Part shown: positions 63,201-63,901 of the stretch, piece after piece
Layout: each line of letters starts with the position of its first letter
Position numbering within the stretch: the stretch's first letter is position 1
From: Mytilus californianus
Lineage: Eukaryota > Mollusca > Bivalvia > Mytilida > Mytilidae
Assembly (NCBI RefSeq): GCF_021869535.1
Contig: NW_026262701.1
Location: forward strand, 50,099,278 to 50,163,277
Length of the DNA stretch: 64,000 bases
Reading direction: 5' to 3'
Program-made: the position numbers and the translations under genes
Notes under the pieces: generated by a model
Told to the model about the DNA's origin: nothing
The model's input: the letters and a program-made list of their open reading frames with translations, nothing else
Database searches by the model: none

Positions 63201-63901
63201 CAGATACAAATGATATATATATCAGAGAAAAACTACCTGATGCTAATGCTGGACAACTTATACTGCCATATTTAAGTTTGGAATGTCTCAAAGTAAATCA
63301 ATAGCAAGTGGTTCGTGTTGGTAGTTGATCTTTTACCTTATTGTTATATCCCTACCACCACTACCATAATAACAAAGTTGGTAATATAGTTATCATCCTG
63401 TCCATCCTGTCCGTTTGACTTGTAAGTGCTATTCATAAGTGAATGCATGGATATTGATGAACTTTACACAGTTGTAGAACAATACATGATAATAATGTTA
63501 ATTTAGGAATAAAATACCAGTCCAGCATAATTATTAGAGGGAAGATAATCAAATTTGTGGTGTATGGGAATCCTTTTGTGAGTTCACTCAGAATTGTAGT
63601 TGTATTAATATGTTGTTTGGAAAATCATCTGAATTTGGTATACAAAAAATGATGGTCTGGCAAAAATGCCTTCCTGGCAGGCAACAGTGTTTGGCAGAAA
63701 AAAAATATTATCATCTATGTGTAGATGTAGCCATTTATTGTGTTTCAGGGCGTTGGGGTGACAGCCAATGTCAAGACGTATACAAAAAAGGTTTTATTTG
63801 CAAGAGAAAAAACGGCACAGATAGTTTTACAACAACCCCAGCCTCTACTATGCCTACAGTGAGAGGTGGATGTTTGGGAGGATTCGTCAGATCTACATTC
63901 A
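3020..63901 (+). CDS. Kringle / C-type lectin / ShK multidomain gene (partial, 21 exons)
   Basis: The span is a spliced gene whose exons are listed separately below. Joined, they give one open frame of about 930 codons: kringle, Thr-rich linker, CTLD1, Pro-rich linker, CTLD2 (with an optional double-ShK exon), CTLD3, CTLD4, linker, CTLD5. All junctions use GT/AG and every phase agrees. By family knowledge, tandem CTLDs with an N-terminal small disulfide domain resemble mannose-receptor-type endocytic or secreted lectins that bind sugars outside the cell; immune recognition is an inference. The kringle exon starts in phase 1 and no signal peptide exon was found, so the 5' end probably lies upstream. 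The last exon ends at a good donor, so the 3' end probably lies downstream. No transmembrane segment is visible. Two neighbouring genes fused by my exon chain cannot be excluded without RNA data. Confidence 0.8.
3430..3932 (-). repeat. Mytilid-type interspersed repeat, family A
   Basis: About 500 bp, readable as the reverse complement of copies at 39775-40330, 50450-50850 and 62640-63090. Shared landmarks are GGCAATCATACCTCATCTCC, AGGCCGTACGGTTGCC, CAGGAGCCTGTAGTTCAGTG and GTTGTGCTGTTACACCACTG. I recognise the type from mussel genomes but cannot name it. Non-coding. Confidence 0.8.
4111..4149 (+). CDS. Exon: Thr-rich linker
   Basis: A 39-bp exon encodes a mucin-like stretch reading ITPTITTTATTKA, likely O-glycosylated. 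Two AG acceptors lie 9 bp apart. The upstream one (exon from 4102) has the better pyrimidine tract but puts the exon out of frame with the kringle exon. The one at 4110 restores phase 2 in and phase 1 out, matching both neighbours, so I chose it. The donor is CAG|GTAAGG. Confidence is lower because the exon is very short and the choice rests on phase. Confidence 0.6.
4262..4580. repeat. Tandem duplication of about 170 bp in intron
   Basis: Two copies share GCGAAGATTTAT, GCACTTTTGTATA, TTATTTCCTGAATTT, TTTAATGATGATCAGG and GAAATGTATATC. Copy 1 is about 4270-4430 and copy 2 about 4440-4580. No coding content. Confidence 0.8.
4723..5220 (+). repeat. Bivalve GCCCC-type repeat, tandemly duplicated up to the CTLD1 acceptor
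   Basis: It starts TAAGCCCCGCC, has the CTGTGCGTCCGTT segment seen at 12930, and ends with GATAATGCGAG and TTATGGACACATT as at 13120-13155. The rear half occurs twice (from 4842 and from 5045) at a spacing of about 205 bp, and the second copy runs directly into the CTLD1 exon. Confidence 0.75.
5226..5414 (+). CDS. Exon: CTLD1, N-terminal third
   Basis: The acceptor is AATTTTAG and the donor is CTG|GTAAGT; phase is 1 at both ends. The peptide has the opening C-type lectin pattern: EKCGLFW, VCYHF, then SSWMEARTKC and LGGKLVSITS, which is the strand, helix 1 and helix 2 part of the fold. The first cysteine pair (EKC, VCY) marks a long-form CTLD. The 5' edge of this exon and its acceptor occur twice in tandem; the upstream copy has an in-frame TAG and is a decoy. 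Confidence 0.88.
5799..6650 (-). repeat. Interspersed repeat with GAGGCTCTCAAGAGCCT end
   Basis: It begins with a small palindrome (AGGCTCTCAAGAGCCT) followed by GTGTCGCTCACC, the reverse of the ends seen at 33163-33195 and 47940-47965. The body has AAGTTTGGTTTAATTTG twice and GCCATGGCGGCCATCTTGG. Non-coding. Confidence 0.7.
6711..6827 (+). CDS. Exon: CTLD1, WIG core
   Basis: The exon follows TTTTGATAG and ends at CAAG|GTTAGA, phase 1 to 1. It encodes SSIFMSMWIGANC, then WRWSDGSPFSFFHWMQ. The WIG motif and the SDGSP loop are standard landmarks of the C-type lectin fold. It joins in frame to the exon ending at 5414 and the one starting at 7047. Confidence 0.87.
7047..7160 (+). CDS. Exon: CTLD1, sugar-site loop and C-terminus
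   Basis: Acceptor CATGTAG, donor ACAG|GTGAGT, phase 1 to 1. It completes CTLD1 with DQPDGLDIGEDCVSM, GQWKDQECD and GFICRKTG. QPD in the calcium-2 loop is the triplet that favours galactose-type ligands in the family, and the glutamate of GEDC is present. The usual WND is WKD, so one calcium ligand is replaced and binding is uncertain. Confidence 0.9.
7712..7765 (+). CDS. Exon: Pro-rich linker between CTLD1 and CTLD2
   Basis: A 54-bp exon after a TTTTCATTTTAG acceptor and before AAAG|GTAATT, phase 1 to 1. It encodes VAEPTLSPFLPTSPVIRK, a proline/serine spacer with no cysteine. The phases fit the exons on both sides, and a spacer is expected between lectin domains. Confidence 0.75.
8085..8180 (-). 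repeat. tRNA-derived SINE head or tRNA pseudogene
   Basis: On the minus strand an A-box-like TGGTAGCCGAGAGGTT is followed about 60 bp later by a B-box-like GGGTTCGATTCCC. This is a Ser/Leu-type tRNA pattern with a poor fold, more likely a SINE head than a working tRNA. Confidence 0.55.
8286..8400 (+). repeat. tRNA-derived SINE head or tRNA pseudogene
   Basis: GGTAGCCGAGAGGTTAGC (A-box-like) is followed by GGTTTAAGTTCGAATCCC (B-box-like with a small insertion). It faces the minus-strand copy at 8085-8180. The disrupted B box and lack of a clean acceptor stem argue against a working tRNA. Confidence 0.55.
8981..9089. repeat. Near-perfect palindrome (foldback MITE)
   Basis: Arms of about 50 bp flank a tiny centre near 9033. 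The left arm begins GTTATAGATACAATGGATAA and the right arm ends TTATCCATTGAATCTATATA, with a few mismatches. It would fold into one long hairpin. No coding content. Confidence 0.8.
9270..9480 (+). repeat. Repeat family B unit (TCATGGTTCATTGACTTT)
   Basis: About 1.5 units of the same sequence as the array at 11270-11910 and the copies at 12410-12480 and 20310-20600. Confidence 0.7.
9497..10790 (+). repeat. Interspersed repeat, family C (CATCACTTGGCGTC type)
   Basis: Two starts of the same family are seen (TCTCATCACTTAGTGTC at 9506 and GCCATCACTTGGCGTC at 9886). The body contains AAACTAC, CCAAGTTTAACCAAACTT, GGGGTATCTTGTTTA and CCGACATGGCTAAA, shared with 32278-32560 and 46830-47060. Small open frames here are incidental. 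Confidence 0.7.
10796..11125. repeat. Tandem repeat, about 55 bp x 6
   Basis: Units contain CCTCAAGGCAACTGAGGGACAT followed by a T/C-rich spacer such as TTCTCCC. Six degenerate copies. Non-coding. Confidence 0.85.
11260..11910. repeat. Tandem array, repeat family B, about 170-190 bp units
   Basis: Four diverged units each carry TCATGGTTCATTGACTTT-like, CATAGTTTACATGT, TGTGATTAGGTCAGTTT and TCAATGATATTTGGTAT. A further partial unit lies at 12410-12480. The stretch 11911-12409 shows no gene. Confidence 0.8.
12899..13167 (+). repeat. Bivalve GCCCC-type interspersed repeat
   Basis: It runs from GCCCCACCTACGATAGTAG through CGTCCGTTCGTTCGTC to GTGCGAGTGGGGCATCCGTG and TATGGACACATTC. It is the best preserved copy here and the reference for the copies at 4723 and 45770. 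Confidence 0.75.
13168..13939. other. Intronic sequence, nothing recognised
   Basis: No exon or named repeat could be supported before the CTLD2 acceptor. Confidence 0.5.
13940..14116 (+). CDS. Exon: CTLD2, N-terminal third
   Basis: Acceptor CATTTAAG, donor AAAA|GTAAGT, phase 1 to 1. The peptide has YGCPDGWVSYRSICYLF, then TTWSAARSIC and GADLASIAEEEEQDF, which is the classic start of a long-form CTLD (first cysteine pair, helix 1, helix 2). It joins in frame either to the ShK exon at 16888 or directly to the WIGL exon at 18380. A weaker donor (GTGAGG) lies 4 bp downstream but would shift the frame. Confidence 0.9.
14500..14845 (+). repeat. Interspersed repeat, family D
   Basis: Shares ACTGCTGTACCCC, GCGACCGTCATACAAGTGAG, AATGCCTGTACCAAGTCAG and TTTGAGCTTTTGATTTTGCC with copies at 27765-28055 and 28440-28765, where it lies next to Penelope-like fragments. 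Probably an end region of those elements. Confidence 0.75.
14846..16887. other. Intron without recognised exon
   Basis: I searched this 2-kb stretch for the missing middle and end of a lectin domain (WIGL, EPN, WND, closing cysteines) because CTLD2 is interrupted here. None was found. It holds a CA-rich run near 15720-15750. Confidence 0.6.
16888..17133 (+). CDS. Exon: two tandem ShK (ShKT) domains, cassette inside CTLD2
   Basis: Acceptor TCTTTTTAG, donor TCAG|GTAATG, 246 bp (82 codons), phase 1 to 1. It encodes two six-cysteine repeats of the ShK/SXC type: the first opens HCYNMHLNDTQCDLW and closes CQKSCNLC, the second runs DDCKNIHYSKECDHW to CPLSCRTC. ShK domains are small disulfide folds found in extracellular enzymes, lectins and some cnidarian channel-blocking peptides; here the context is a lectin-type protein and nothing suggests a toxin. 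The exon lies between the first and second exons of CTLD2. Skipping it leaves CTLD2 intact; keeping it inserts about 82 residues in frame. It is probably alternatively spliced, or marks a domain insertion. Confidence 0.85.
17545..18130. repeat. Repeat with inverted ends and three internal units
   Basis: The left end reads ATACGCCCGATTACTGG and the right end CCAGTTGTCGACGGGCGTAT, an imperfect inverted pair. Between them are three units of about 165 bp with CAATAACTC, AAGCTCCCTTTCGATTTTT and GTGAATTGTT landmarks. Opposite-strand open frames are incidental. Confidence 0.75.
18380..18543 (+). CDS. Exon: CTLD2, WIGL core and sugar-site loop
   Basis: Acceptor TAATTTCAG, donor GAAG|GTGTGT, phase 1 in and phase 0 out. 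It encodes SGFWIGLSDD, FKWSDDSTVKYTKWAK, then KPNNWNGQKRGICVIM. KPN replaces the EPN sugar-recognition triplet and RG replaces the usual E-D before the cysteine, so the calcium-2 site is probably not functional although WND follows in the next exon. The 3' edge with its donor is echoed several times in the first 170 bp of the intron. Confidence 0.87.
18541..18720 (+). repeat. Degenerate tandem copies of the CTLD2 exon donor region
   Basis: The exon border CTGAAG|GTGTGTATAG and following GTCATTTGC recur as CTGGAAGTTTGTATGG, TTGAAGGTGTGTACG and CTGAAGGAATAAACATG, with GTCATTTG after several of them. Period is about 30-45 bp over five or six diverged units. Confidence 0.6.
18850..19215 (+). repeat. 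Three tandem copies of the acceptor of exon 19214, about 134-bp units
   Basis: Each copy has GTTGCTGTCTCCTTG, ATGTACCCCTTA, AAAGACTACAATAACTTATT and TTTATCACTCAG followed by AATGGAA or AAAGGAA. The AG dinucleotides are at 18943-18944, 19078-19079 and 19212-19213. Only the last leads into an open lectin exon. Confidence 0.9.
19214..19330 (+). CDS. Exon: CTLD2 C-terminus and start of CTLD3
   Basis: Acceptor ATCACTCAG, donor CAAT|GTAAGT, phase 0 to 0. It encodes GKWNDVLCD and GFICKKGKQ, the end of CTLD2 with an intact WND, followed by a short linker and VGCVN, the first cysteine of CTLD3. Sharing one exon between two domains ties CTLD2 and CTLD3 into one transcript. Two further copies of the acceptor and the first bases of this exon lie upstream at about 134-bp spacing. 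Confidence 0.87.
19873..20200 (+). repeat. Interspersed repeat with CCGTCCGTCTG segment
   Basis: CCTGCTCC, AAGGGTTTACTGG and CTGTCCGTCCGTCTG are features of the dispersed bivalve repeats in this window. The 76-codon open frame over it has no protein features. Confidence 0.5.
20310..20600 (+). repeat. Repeat family B, about 1.5 units
   Basis: GCATAGTTTACATGTTAAA and CATGGTTCATAGACTTT match the 11260-11910 array. It sits in the intron before CTLD3. Confidence 0.7.
21160..21278 (+). CDS. Exon: CTLD3, N-terminal third
   Basis: Acceptor TTTATAG, donor AATGT|GTAAGT, phase 0 in and phase 2 out. It encodes GYDAYCYGINNE, TDWATAESVC and YGHLATINN, the helix 1 and helix 2 region of a CTLD. The 3' end of the exon plus its donor is the founder of the tandem repeat that fills the next intron. 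Confidence 0.87.
21247..21735 (+). repeat. Tandem repeat founded by the 3' end and donor of the CTLD3 exon, about 88-bp units
   Basis: The exon end (ATGGACATCTGGCAACAATA, AACAATGT) plus donor GTAAGTA and flanking intron recur at about 21338, 21420, 21508, 21599 and 21686. Two copies keep an intact GTAAGT (21608-21632 and 21710-21722 region). The first unit lies partly inside the coding exon. Confidence 0.9.
21900..22390 (+). repeat. Second-order tandem repeat of about 48 bp from the same exon edge
   Basis: Units read TCATGATCAAAATGGACATC, a spacer with ATGGCATA, then AAGTAACTG. The GGACAT core and the AAGTAACT end correspond to GGACATCTGG and GTAAGTAC at the CTLD3 exon border. At least seven degenerate units, with a clear echo at 22330 (CAATATGGACATTTG). 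Confidence 0.65.
22630..22778 (+). CDS. Exon: CTLD3, WIGL core
   Basis: Acceptor ACATTCAG, donor ACAG|GTAATC, phase 2 in and phase 1 out. It encodes YTQLFLASQVAGKSG, HYWIGLTQD, SWTSGLSVSYTAWAK. The WIGL motif and tryptophans fit the CTLD core. The loop that would carry EPN or QPD is shortened and lacks both. Confidence 0.87.
23427..23626 (+). CDS. Exon: CTLD3 C-terminus, linker and start of CTLD4
   Basis: Acceptor AATTGCAG, donor CAAG|GTAAGA, phase 1 in and phase 0 out. It encodes DEDAMCVAMTS, LWETRNCTLQNNYICEY (end of CTLD3, with WET instead of WND), a Thr/Pro linker (TTPTTSTVKP) and CPSTWKEFNGYCYK, the cysteine pair opening CTLD4. CTLD3 therefore lacks both sugar-site motifs and is likely structural or protein-binding. 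The intron after this exon is about 15.2 kb. Confidence 0.88.
23784..24125 (+). repeat. Left terminal inverted repeat region of a 7.2-kb segment
   Basis: It begins CAGATGAGTGCAGTCCTAAC, the exact reverse complement of the end near 30952, and continues with many copies of CAGACCTGTGGACAAGTCTG and AAGTTAACTT. The base pair before it is TA. Confidence 0.75.
24126..25080. other. No gene recognised
   Basis: AT-rich, with a short open frame at 24435-24677 that has no recognisable domain. Confidence 0.45.
25050..25620. repeat. Diverged tandem repeat, about 250-320 bp units, first part
   Basis: GTGCAAATATGGTCAGTTTTG, CCTGAGGTATCAAAACT, CTGAAATTTTG and AAATTGATGCGGACAA recur at 25110, 25185, 25431 and again at 26822 and 27081. 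Confidence 0.75.
25636..25940. repeat. GCAA-rich satellite (TTTGCNGCAA), block 1
   Basis: Dense short repeats such as AAGTTTGCAGCAAAC and GTTTGCCGCAAG, partly palindromic. Long open frames on the minus strand come from the repeat's lack of stops and show no domain. Confidence 0.8.
26543..26740. repeat. GCAA-rich satellite, block 2
   Basis: Same TTTGC(A/C)GCAAG motif as 25636-25940, about 600 bp away. Open frames on both strands are incidental. Confidence 0.8.
26755..27140. repeat. Diverged tandem repeat, second part
   Basis: Continues the 25050-25620 array (ATAATAAAGTGCAAATATGG, CAGCCTGAGGTATCAAAAC, GGAGGACATGCTGGCACTC). The satellite blocks appear to interrupt it. Confidence 0.7.
27178..27600 (+). 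repeat. Minisatellite, 66 bp x 6.4, inside a 179-codon open frame
   Basis: Starts at 27178, 27244, 27310, 27376, 27442, 27508 and 27574. Copies are nearly identical (TTTGAACGACAAAATTATTT onward). Because 66 is a multiple of three the frame 27142-27681 stays open and encodes 22-residue repeats such as FERQNYFMYPFYVTLYLC. No signal peptide or domain is recognisable and no splice context was found, so I annotate it as a repeat, not a gene. Confidence 0.9.
27765..28055 (+). repeat. Interspersed repeat, family D
   Basis: Same landmarks as 14500-14845, followed directly by a Penelope-like fragment. Confidence 0.75.
28056..28440 (+). pseudogene. Penelope-like reverse transcriptase fragment (3' part)
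   Basis: Reading on the + strand gives broken matches to the end of the 34.8-33.7 kb element: a stretch like CTTGACTTACATCTAGAAAT (the LDLHLE segment), GGACGCCATCACGAGTTGG, ACCGTTATGGAATATCCGTT, then the downstream tail with GGAGCAGGATCTGCTTACCC. It has several stops and frame breaks. A dead fragment. Confidence 0.7.
28441..28765 (+). repeat. Interspersed repeat, family D
   Basis: Third copy, with GCTGTACCCC, AATGCATGTACCAAGTCAG, TTTGAGCTTTTAATTTTGCC and a final GAATTTTCCTCGGAGTTC. It leads into the 362-bp tandem array. Confidence 0.75.
28775..30175. repeat. Tandem array, 362-bp units x about 3.8
   Basis: The start of TCATGTCAGTACC recurs at 29053, 29415, 29777 and 30129 (steps of 362, 362 and 352). 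Units are nearly identical and carry CGTCCGAAGCGCTTTTCTGG, AACGCTCAAAGCC and the hairpin GGGGACTGATAGTCCACCAG. Minus-strand frames of 68-76 codons repeat with the unit and are not genes. A related pair of units lies at 61530-62050. Confidence 0.9.
30600..30952 (-). repeat. Right terminal inverted repeat region of the 7.2-kb segment
   Basis: It ends GGACTGCACTCATCTG, with 26 of 26 bases matching the reverse complement of 23784-23809. Inside are AAGTTAACTT and GGTCCTAGGACTGGTC motifs. The flanking dinucleotide is AA against TA on the left. Confidence 0.75.
31200..31990 (+). repeat. Tandem array, about 157-bp units x 4-5
   Basis: Units share TTTCCGTGCAATA(T/C), TTATGAACC, TTTTAATATG(C/T)TGTTACTG and TTACGATTTTCA at about 31247, 31402, 31565 and 31722. 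It ends near AGGCTCCTAGAAGCTTCTTG at 32000, a variant of the terminal palindrome of the other families. Confidence 0.8.
32278..33200 (+). repeat. Interspersed repeat, family C, near full length
   Basis: Starts CTCACCTTGCCCAAAGGATCC, carries GACGTCCGTCTTCGTCG and GCCGACATGGCTGAG, includes three internal units of about 150 bp with TAGGAGTTATTGCCCTTAAA-like text, and ends GGTGAGCGACACATGCTCTT. Short frames here are incidental. Confidence 0.75.
33680..36030 (-). pseudogene. Penelope-like retroelement, degraded
   Basis: On the minus strand a 208-codon frame (34859-34233) carries FDFSTLYTSVPHSKL, KNGIHRYKFLVLGRDKSYF and LDLHLEYDNGGRLKTKLYD, typical of the reverse transcriptase of Penelope-like elements as I know them. 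The upstream part (34860-35600) is broken by stops and frame changes. The catalytic YxDD region reads RYINNV, so both key aspartates are asparagines, and the usual GIPMGT segment is shifted out of frame. The element cannot be active. The tail (33680-34070) also occurs at 62115-62535. The family assignment (Penelope versus another retroelement) is from pattern memory. Confidence 0.7.
36040..37480. other. Intron, nothing recognised
   Basis: AT-rich sequence with no exon, RNA gene or clear repeat that I can support. Confidence 0.5.
37490..37995 (+). repeat. Tandem array, about 140-175 bp units x 3
   Basis: AATGTCTCGGACAATTTC, GTTATGCCCCTTT, GCGCTCTCATGTGTA and TTTATATCATAGGTTTATAT recur three times. 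Non-coding. Confidence 0.85.
38265..38420 (+). pseudogene. Penelope-like fragment
   Basis: ACAAGGAAGCTATTAAACC, TTTACGAAAGCCATCATGAG and GACGACGGATATGTTTT match the reverse of 33985-34110. It lies 390 bp before the CTLD4 exon and is too short to act. Confidence 0.65.
38807..38928 (+). CDS. Exon: CTLD4, helix region
   Basis: Acceptor CTATGTTTAAG, donor CAGCAG|GTGATA, phase 0 in and phase 2 out. It encodes KFNKRNEQRTWMKSRNFC, GADLVSIHSSEENNF, the helix 1 and helix 2 segment. It continues the CYK end of the exon finishing at 23626 without a gap, which supports joining exons across the large repeat-filled intron. Confidence 0.86.
39775..40330 (+). repeat. Mytilid-type interspersed repeat, family A
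   Basis: GAGATTTGGTATGATTACTAA, CAAATGACGTGGACATTAGC, GGACAGTGGTTTAACAGCAC, then CATGTTCTCCTAGACTAAAG and TCAGTACACATCCAACAG. A longer copy than the one at 3430. Confidence 0.75.
40550..40599 (+). CDS. Exon: CTLD4, WIGL microexon
   Basis: A 50-bp exon with acceptor TTACTACAG and donor AATG|GTAAGT, phase 2 in and phase 1 out. It encodes GLDEVWIGLNDRDSEN, the WIGL strand of the fold. Both phases match the neighbouring exons. Confidence 0.85.
40721..40856. mobile_element. MITE with TA target duplication
   Basis: A 136-bp element starting CTGTGGATTCAATTATT and ending AATAATGATGAAATCACAG, flanked by TA on both sides. The termini form an imperfect inverted repeat. It lies in the intron between the two last CTLD4 exons. 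Related degraded copies are near 53290-53700. Confidence 0.65.
40982..41161 (+). CDS. Exon: CTLD4, complete mannose-type sugar site
   Basis: Acceptor ATGTTCAG, donor AAAG|GTATAA, phase 1 to 1. It encodes FEWSDGSPVNVMIWGQ, NEPNDKFQQEDCVTS, WHTWNDDNC and SFVCKFQKG. EPN, the following ED and WND are all present, the full set that in family members coordinates calcium and binds mannose or glucose-type sugars. This is the only domain in the gene with a canonical site, so it is the best candidate for real carbohydrate binding. Confidence 0.92.
42318..42482 (-). repeat. Family A repeat, partial
   Basis: GATATGGGTTTTTCTCATTG, CGAAGGCCGTATGGTGAC and ATTGGCATTTATACCACA match the reverse of family A. 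It forms the last third of a 160-codon open frame (42003-42485), which therefore is not a gene. Confidence 0.7.
42798..42832. repeat. Poly-C tract
   Basis: Two runs of C broken by single T bases, then C/T-rich sequence. A similar tract lies at 43550-43570. Both are between CTLD4 and CTLD5 exons. Confidence 0.9.
43652..43690 (+). CDS. Exon: short linker between CTLD4 and CTLD5
   Basis: A 39-bp exon with acceptor ATGTTTCAG and donor AAAG|GTAAGT, phase 1 to 1. It encodes MPLIEPNKTYTK. Size and phase match the other linker exons. The EPN here is in a spacer, not in a lectin loop. The call rests on splice sites and phase. Confidence 0.7.
44290..44720 (+). repeat. Repeat with GTCTGTCTGTTTGTCCGTC and about 130-bp units
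   Basis: TTACTGGACAGAATGACTTC, GTCAGCAGCT and TACTTCCTGGTTACTGATAC recur three times in diverged form. A related copy is at 54080-54240. Confidence 0.65.
44830..45470 (+). repeat. Degenerate AT-rich tandem array, about 140-150 bp units
   Basis: AAATTGTGAAAAACATCTTTT, GGATTTCAACAA and TTGAATAAATAGG-like segments recur four times. Non-coding. Confidence 0.6.
45770..45980 (+). repeat. Bivalve GCCCC-type repeat, partial
   Basis: GGTTCAAAGTTCTGGTTTCAG, ACTATGCCAAATTAAGGAT, TTTCACAGTTCACTGA and TTCTACATAAATACATTC follow the rear half of the 12899 copy. It ends shortly before the CTLD5 exon at 46161. Confidence 0.55.
46161..46321 (+). CDS. Exon: CTLD5, N-terminal third
   Basis: Acceptor CTACTTGCAG, donor GCAA|GTAAGC, phase 1 in and phase 0 out. 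It encodes EYCESDWLYFDGYCYF, FKDAVQTCYDKKSNLLSIHS and HENDW, a standard CTLD start with the first cysteine pair and both helices. Confidence 0.88.
46809..47965 (+). repeat. Interspersed repeat, family C, about 1.15 kb
   Basis: Starts TTAGCTCACCTTGCCCAAGG, contains CTCCTTTGAAACTACTG and TAGGAGTTAATGCC-type internal units (five or so of about 150-170 bp), and ends AGGCTCTTTAGAGCCT. Confidence 0.75.
48265..49389 (-). pseudogene. Tc1/mariner-type transposase, broken
   Basis: The minus strand gives successive transposase pieces in different frames: a helix-turn-helix-like part (GMRHTVVTKNFGVSK near 49150-49200), LSDESRF with the first catalytic aspartate (about 48800), GGGDVKVWAGITHCGRTHF (48700-48640), QQDNPMC with the second acidic residue, and LDEPHNRIRRRHQPPE near the C-terminus (about 48400). 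The segment around the third catalytic residue looks shortened. Frameshifts and stops make it inactive. Terminal inverted repeats were not identified. Plus-strand open frames here are its shadow. Confidence 0.8.
49400..50440. other. Intron, nothing recognised
   Basis: No exon or named repeat supported between the transposase remnant and the next family A copy. Confidence 0.45.
50450..50850 (+). repeat. Mytilid-type interspersed repeat, family A
   Basis: GAGATGTGGTATGATTGCCA, AAGCAACCGTACGGCCTTCA, ACAGGCTCCTGACTTGGGAC and ACAGTGGTGTAACAGTACAA. The best preserved copy. Confidence 0.8.
50851..53285. other. Intron with only a short family A scrap
   Basis: A 70-bp family A piece lies at 52141-52205 (GAAGATGTGGTATGATTGCC). 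Nothing else was recognised. Confidence 0.45.
53290..53700. repeat. Degraded MITE-like repeats related to 40721
   Basis: TGACTGTGGATTCCTTATTTT, GAATACAGGTATTAGTGG and AATTGAGGAAAAAAAGTG resemble the ends of the 40721 element in both orientations. Confidence 0.5.
53743..53807 (+). CDS. Exon: CTLD5, WIGL microexon
   Basis: A 65-bp exon with acceptor TACTTTTAG and donor TACAG|GTAATA, phase 0 in and phase 2 out. It encodes KKFDMWIGLNKLNRRYDCYR. The phases match 46321 and 55787, and the layout mirrors the CTLD4 microexon at 40550. An additional cysteine (DCY) follows WIGL. Confidence 0.83.
54080..54240 (+). repeat. Copy of the 44290 repeat
   Basis: ACTTTTCTCAGAAACTAC, TAGAATTACTCATTATTTGTC and AGCAGTTTGACAGTAATGA match the 44500-44600 unit. 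Confidence 0.6.
54722..54930. mobile_element. MITE with TA target duplication
   Basis: It starts CTGTAAATTTAGAAATTTTT and ends AAAAGTTTCATTATTTACAG, forming imperfect terminal inverted repeats of about 34 bp, with TA on both flanks. Inside are GCAATAATCAAATCGCG-like motifs. The 78-codon frame here is incidental. Confidence 0.7.
55787..55884 (+). CDS. Exon: CTLD5, sugar-site loop; founder of an intronic minisatellite
   Basis: Acceptor ATTTTTTTAG, donor ACTG|GTATGT, phase 2 in and phase 1 out. It encodes WSDNSPVDFVSWDSGEPR, then VNKCVRINSD. EPR replaces EPN and the acidic pair before the cysteine is missing, so sugar binding is doubtful. The last 74 bp including the border are repeated three more times directly downstream (55885-56106), and their end is the core of the minisatellite that follows. 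Confidence 0.82.
55885..56106 (+). repeat. Three 74-bp tandem copies of the CTLD5 exon end
   Basis: Copies at 55885-55958, 55959-56032 and 56033-56106 repeat exon bases 55811-55884 (TATCCTGGG(A/G)CTC, TATCC(G/T)TC(C/T)GT, AACA(A/G)(A/G)TGTGT) and end in CAG|GTATGT. The first copy could encode SDKPGYPSVNRCVKIQS in the exon's own alignment frame, which shows it came from coding sequence. Because 74 is not a multiple of three, read-through from the exon leaves frame. Confidence 0.92.
56107..57327 (+). repeat. Minisatellite, about 43-bp units, block 1
   Basis: The consensus unit is GTATGTACACTTTCTCAG followed by GTAAGCTAGATACAGTC and AGGTTCAG. The GATACAGTCAGGTTCAG part is the end of the 74-bp exon copies. 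Units vary (TTTCTCAG, TTTCGCAA, TTTCTAAG) and some are truncated. About two dozen units, interrupted at 56283-56455. Confidence 0.92.
56283..56455 (+). repeat. Interspersed repeat fragment inserted in the minisatellite
   Basis: ATGGAAACGGGGAATGTGTC, AAAGAGACAACAACTTGAC, CAACCAATGGGTATTCAAC and ATAATCCCGCAACCGGAAGC form a mussel-type repeat that I recognise by pattern. A short reverse scrap of the same family is at 8690-8745. Confidence 0.75.
57480..58780. other. Interior of the TIR element, nothing coding
   Basis: AT-rich, many stops in all frames, no transposase motifs. Confidence 0.5.
58790..59500 (+). pseudogene. LINE 3' end, degraded
   Basis: In shifting frames there are pieces typical of the end of a non-LTR retrotransposon reverse transcriptase protein: SDHNLEIEK, then CYLLEDDKHFLLECK (the Cys/His-rich tail). 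It closes with CAATAAAGATATTATTAAA, resembling the short-repeat 3' ends of such elements. A local duplication repeats CACTTCCTCCTTGAATGTAA at 59138 and 59199. It sits inside the 57328-60240 element. Confidence 0.65.
60241..61500 (+). repeat. Minisatellite, about 43-bp units, block 2
   Basis: Same unit as block 1, about 28 copies with variants lacking GTAAGCTAGATACAG. Before the 57328 element inserted, both blocks were one array of roughly 2.3 kb. Confidence 0.92.
61530..62050 (+). repeat. Two diverged units related to the 28775 array
   Basis: GTCTACATGAGATTCATCAG and CGTCTACACAATGACG halves are separated by GTGCTAACTACTGGGCTGG, GGGACAAAACGTCCACCAGC and ATCGACCCAGTGG, the same hairpin region as in the 362-bp units. 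Confidence 0.7.
62115..62535 (-). pseudogene. Penelope-like element tail
   Basis: Matches 33680-34070 closely (CGAAAATAAACTGACAACG, GGAAGGGTAAGCAGATCCTG, CAACTCGTGATGGCGTCCG). Only the last codons and the downstream tail are present. Confidence 0.75.
62640..63090 (+). repeat. Mytilid-type interspersed repeat, family A
   Basis: GAGATGTGATAGTATTACCA, ACCGTAAGGCCTTCAGCAAT, AGAGGCCCCGAAATGA and ACAGGCTCTTGGCTTAGGAC. It follows directly after the Penelope-like tail, as family A often does here. From 63091 to 63537 nothing was recognised. Confidence 0.8.
63749..63901 (+). CDS. Exon: CTLD5 C-terminus and start of next segment
   Basis: Acceptor TGTGTTTCAG, donor TTCA|GTAAGA, phase 1 to 1. It encodes GRWGDSQCQD and KGFICKRK, the end of CTLD5 (WGD instead of WND), a Thr/Ser linker (TDSFTTTPASTMPT) and GGCLGGFVRSTF, whose cysteine may open another domain beyond the window. 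If the donor is not used the frame runs to a TAG at 63952-63954. The open frame also extends upstream of the acceptor to 63538 with lectin-like residues (see findings). Confidence 0.82.
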
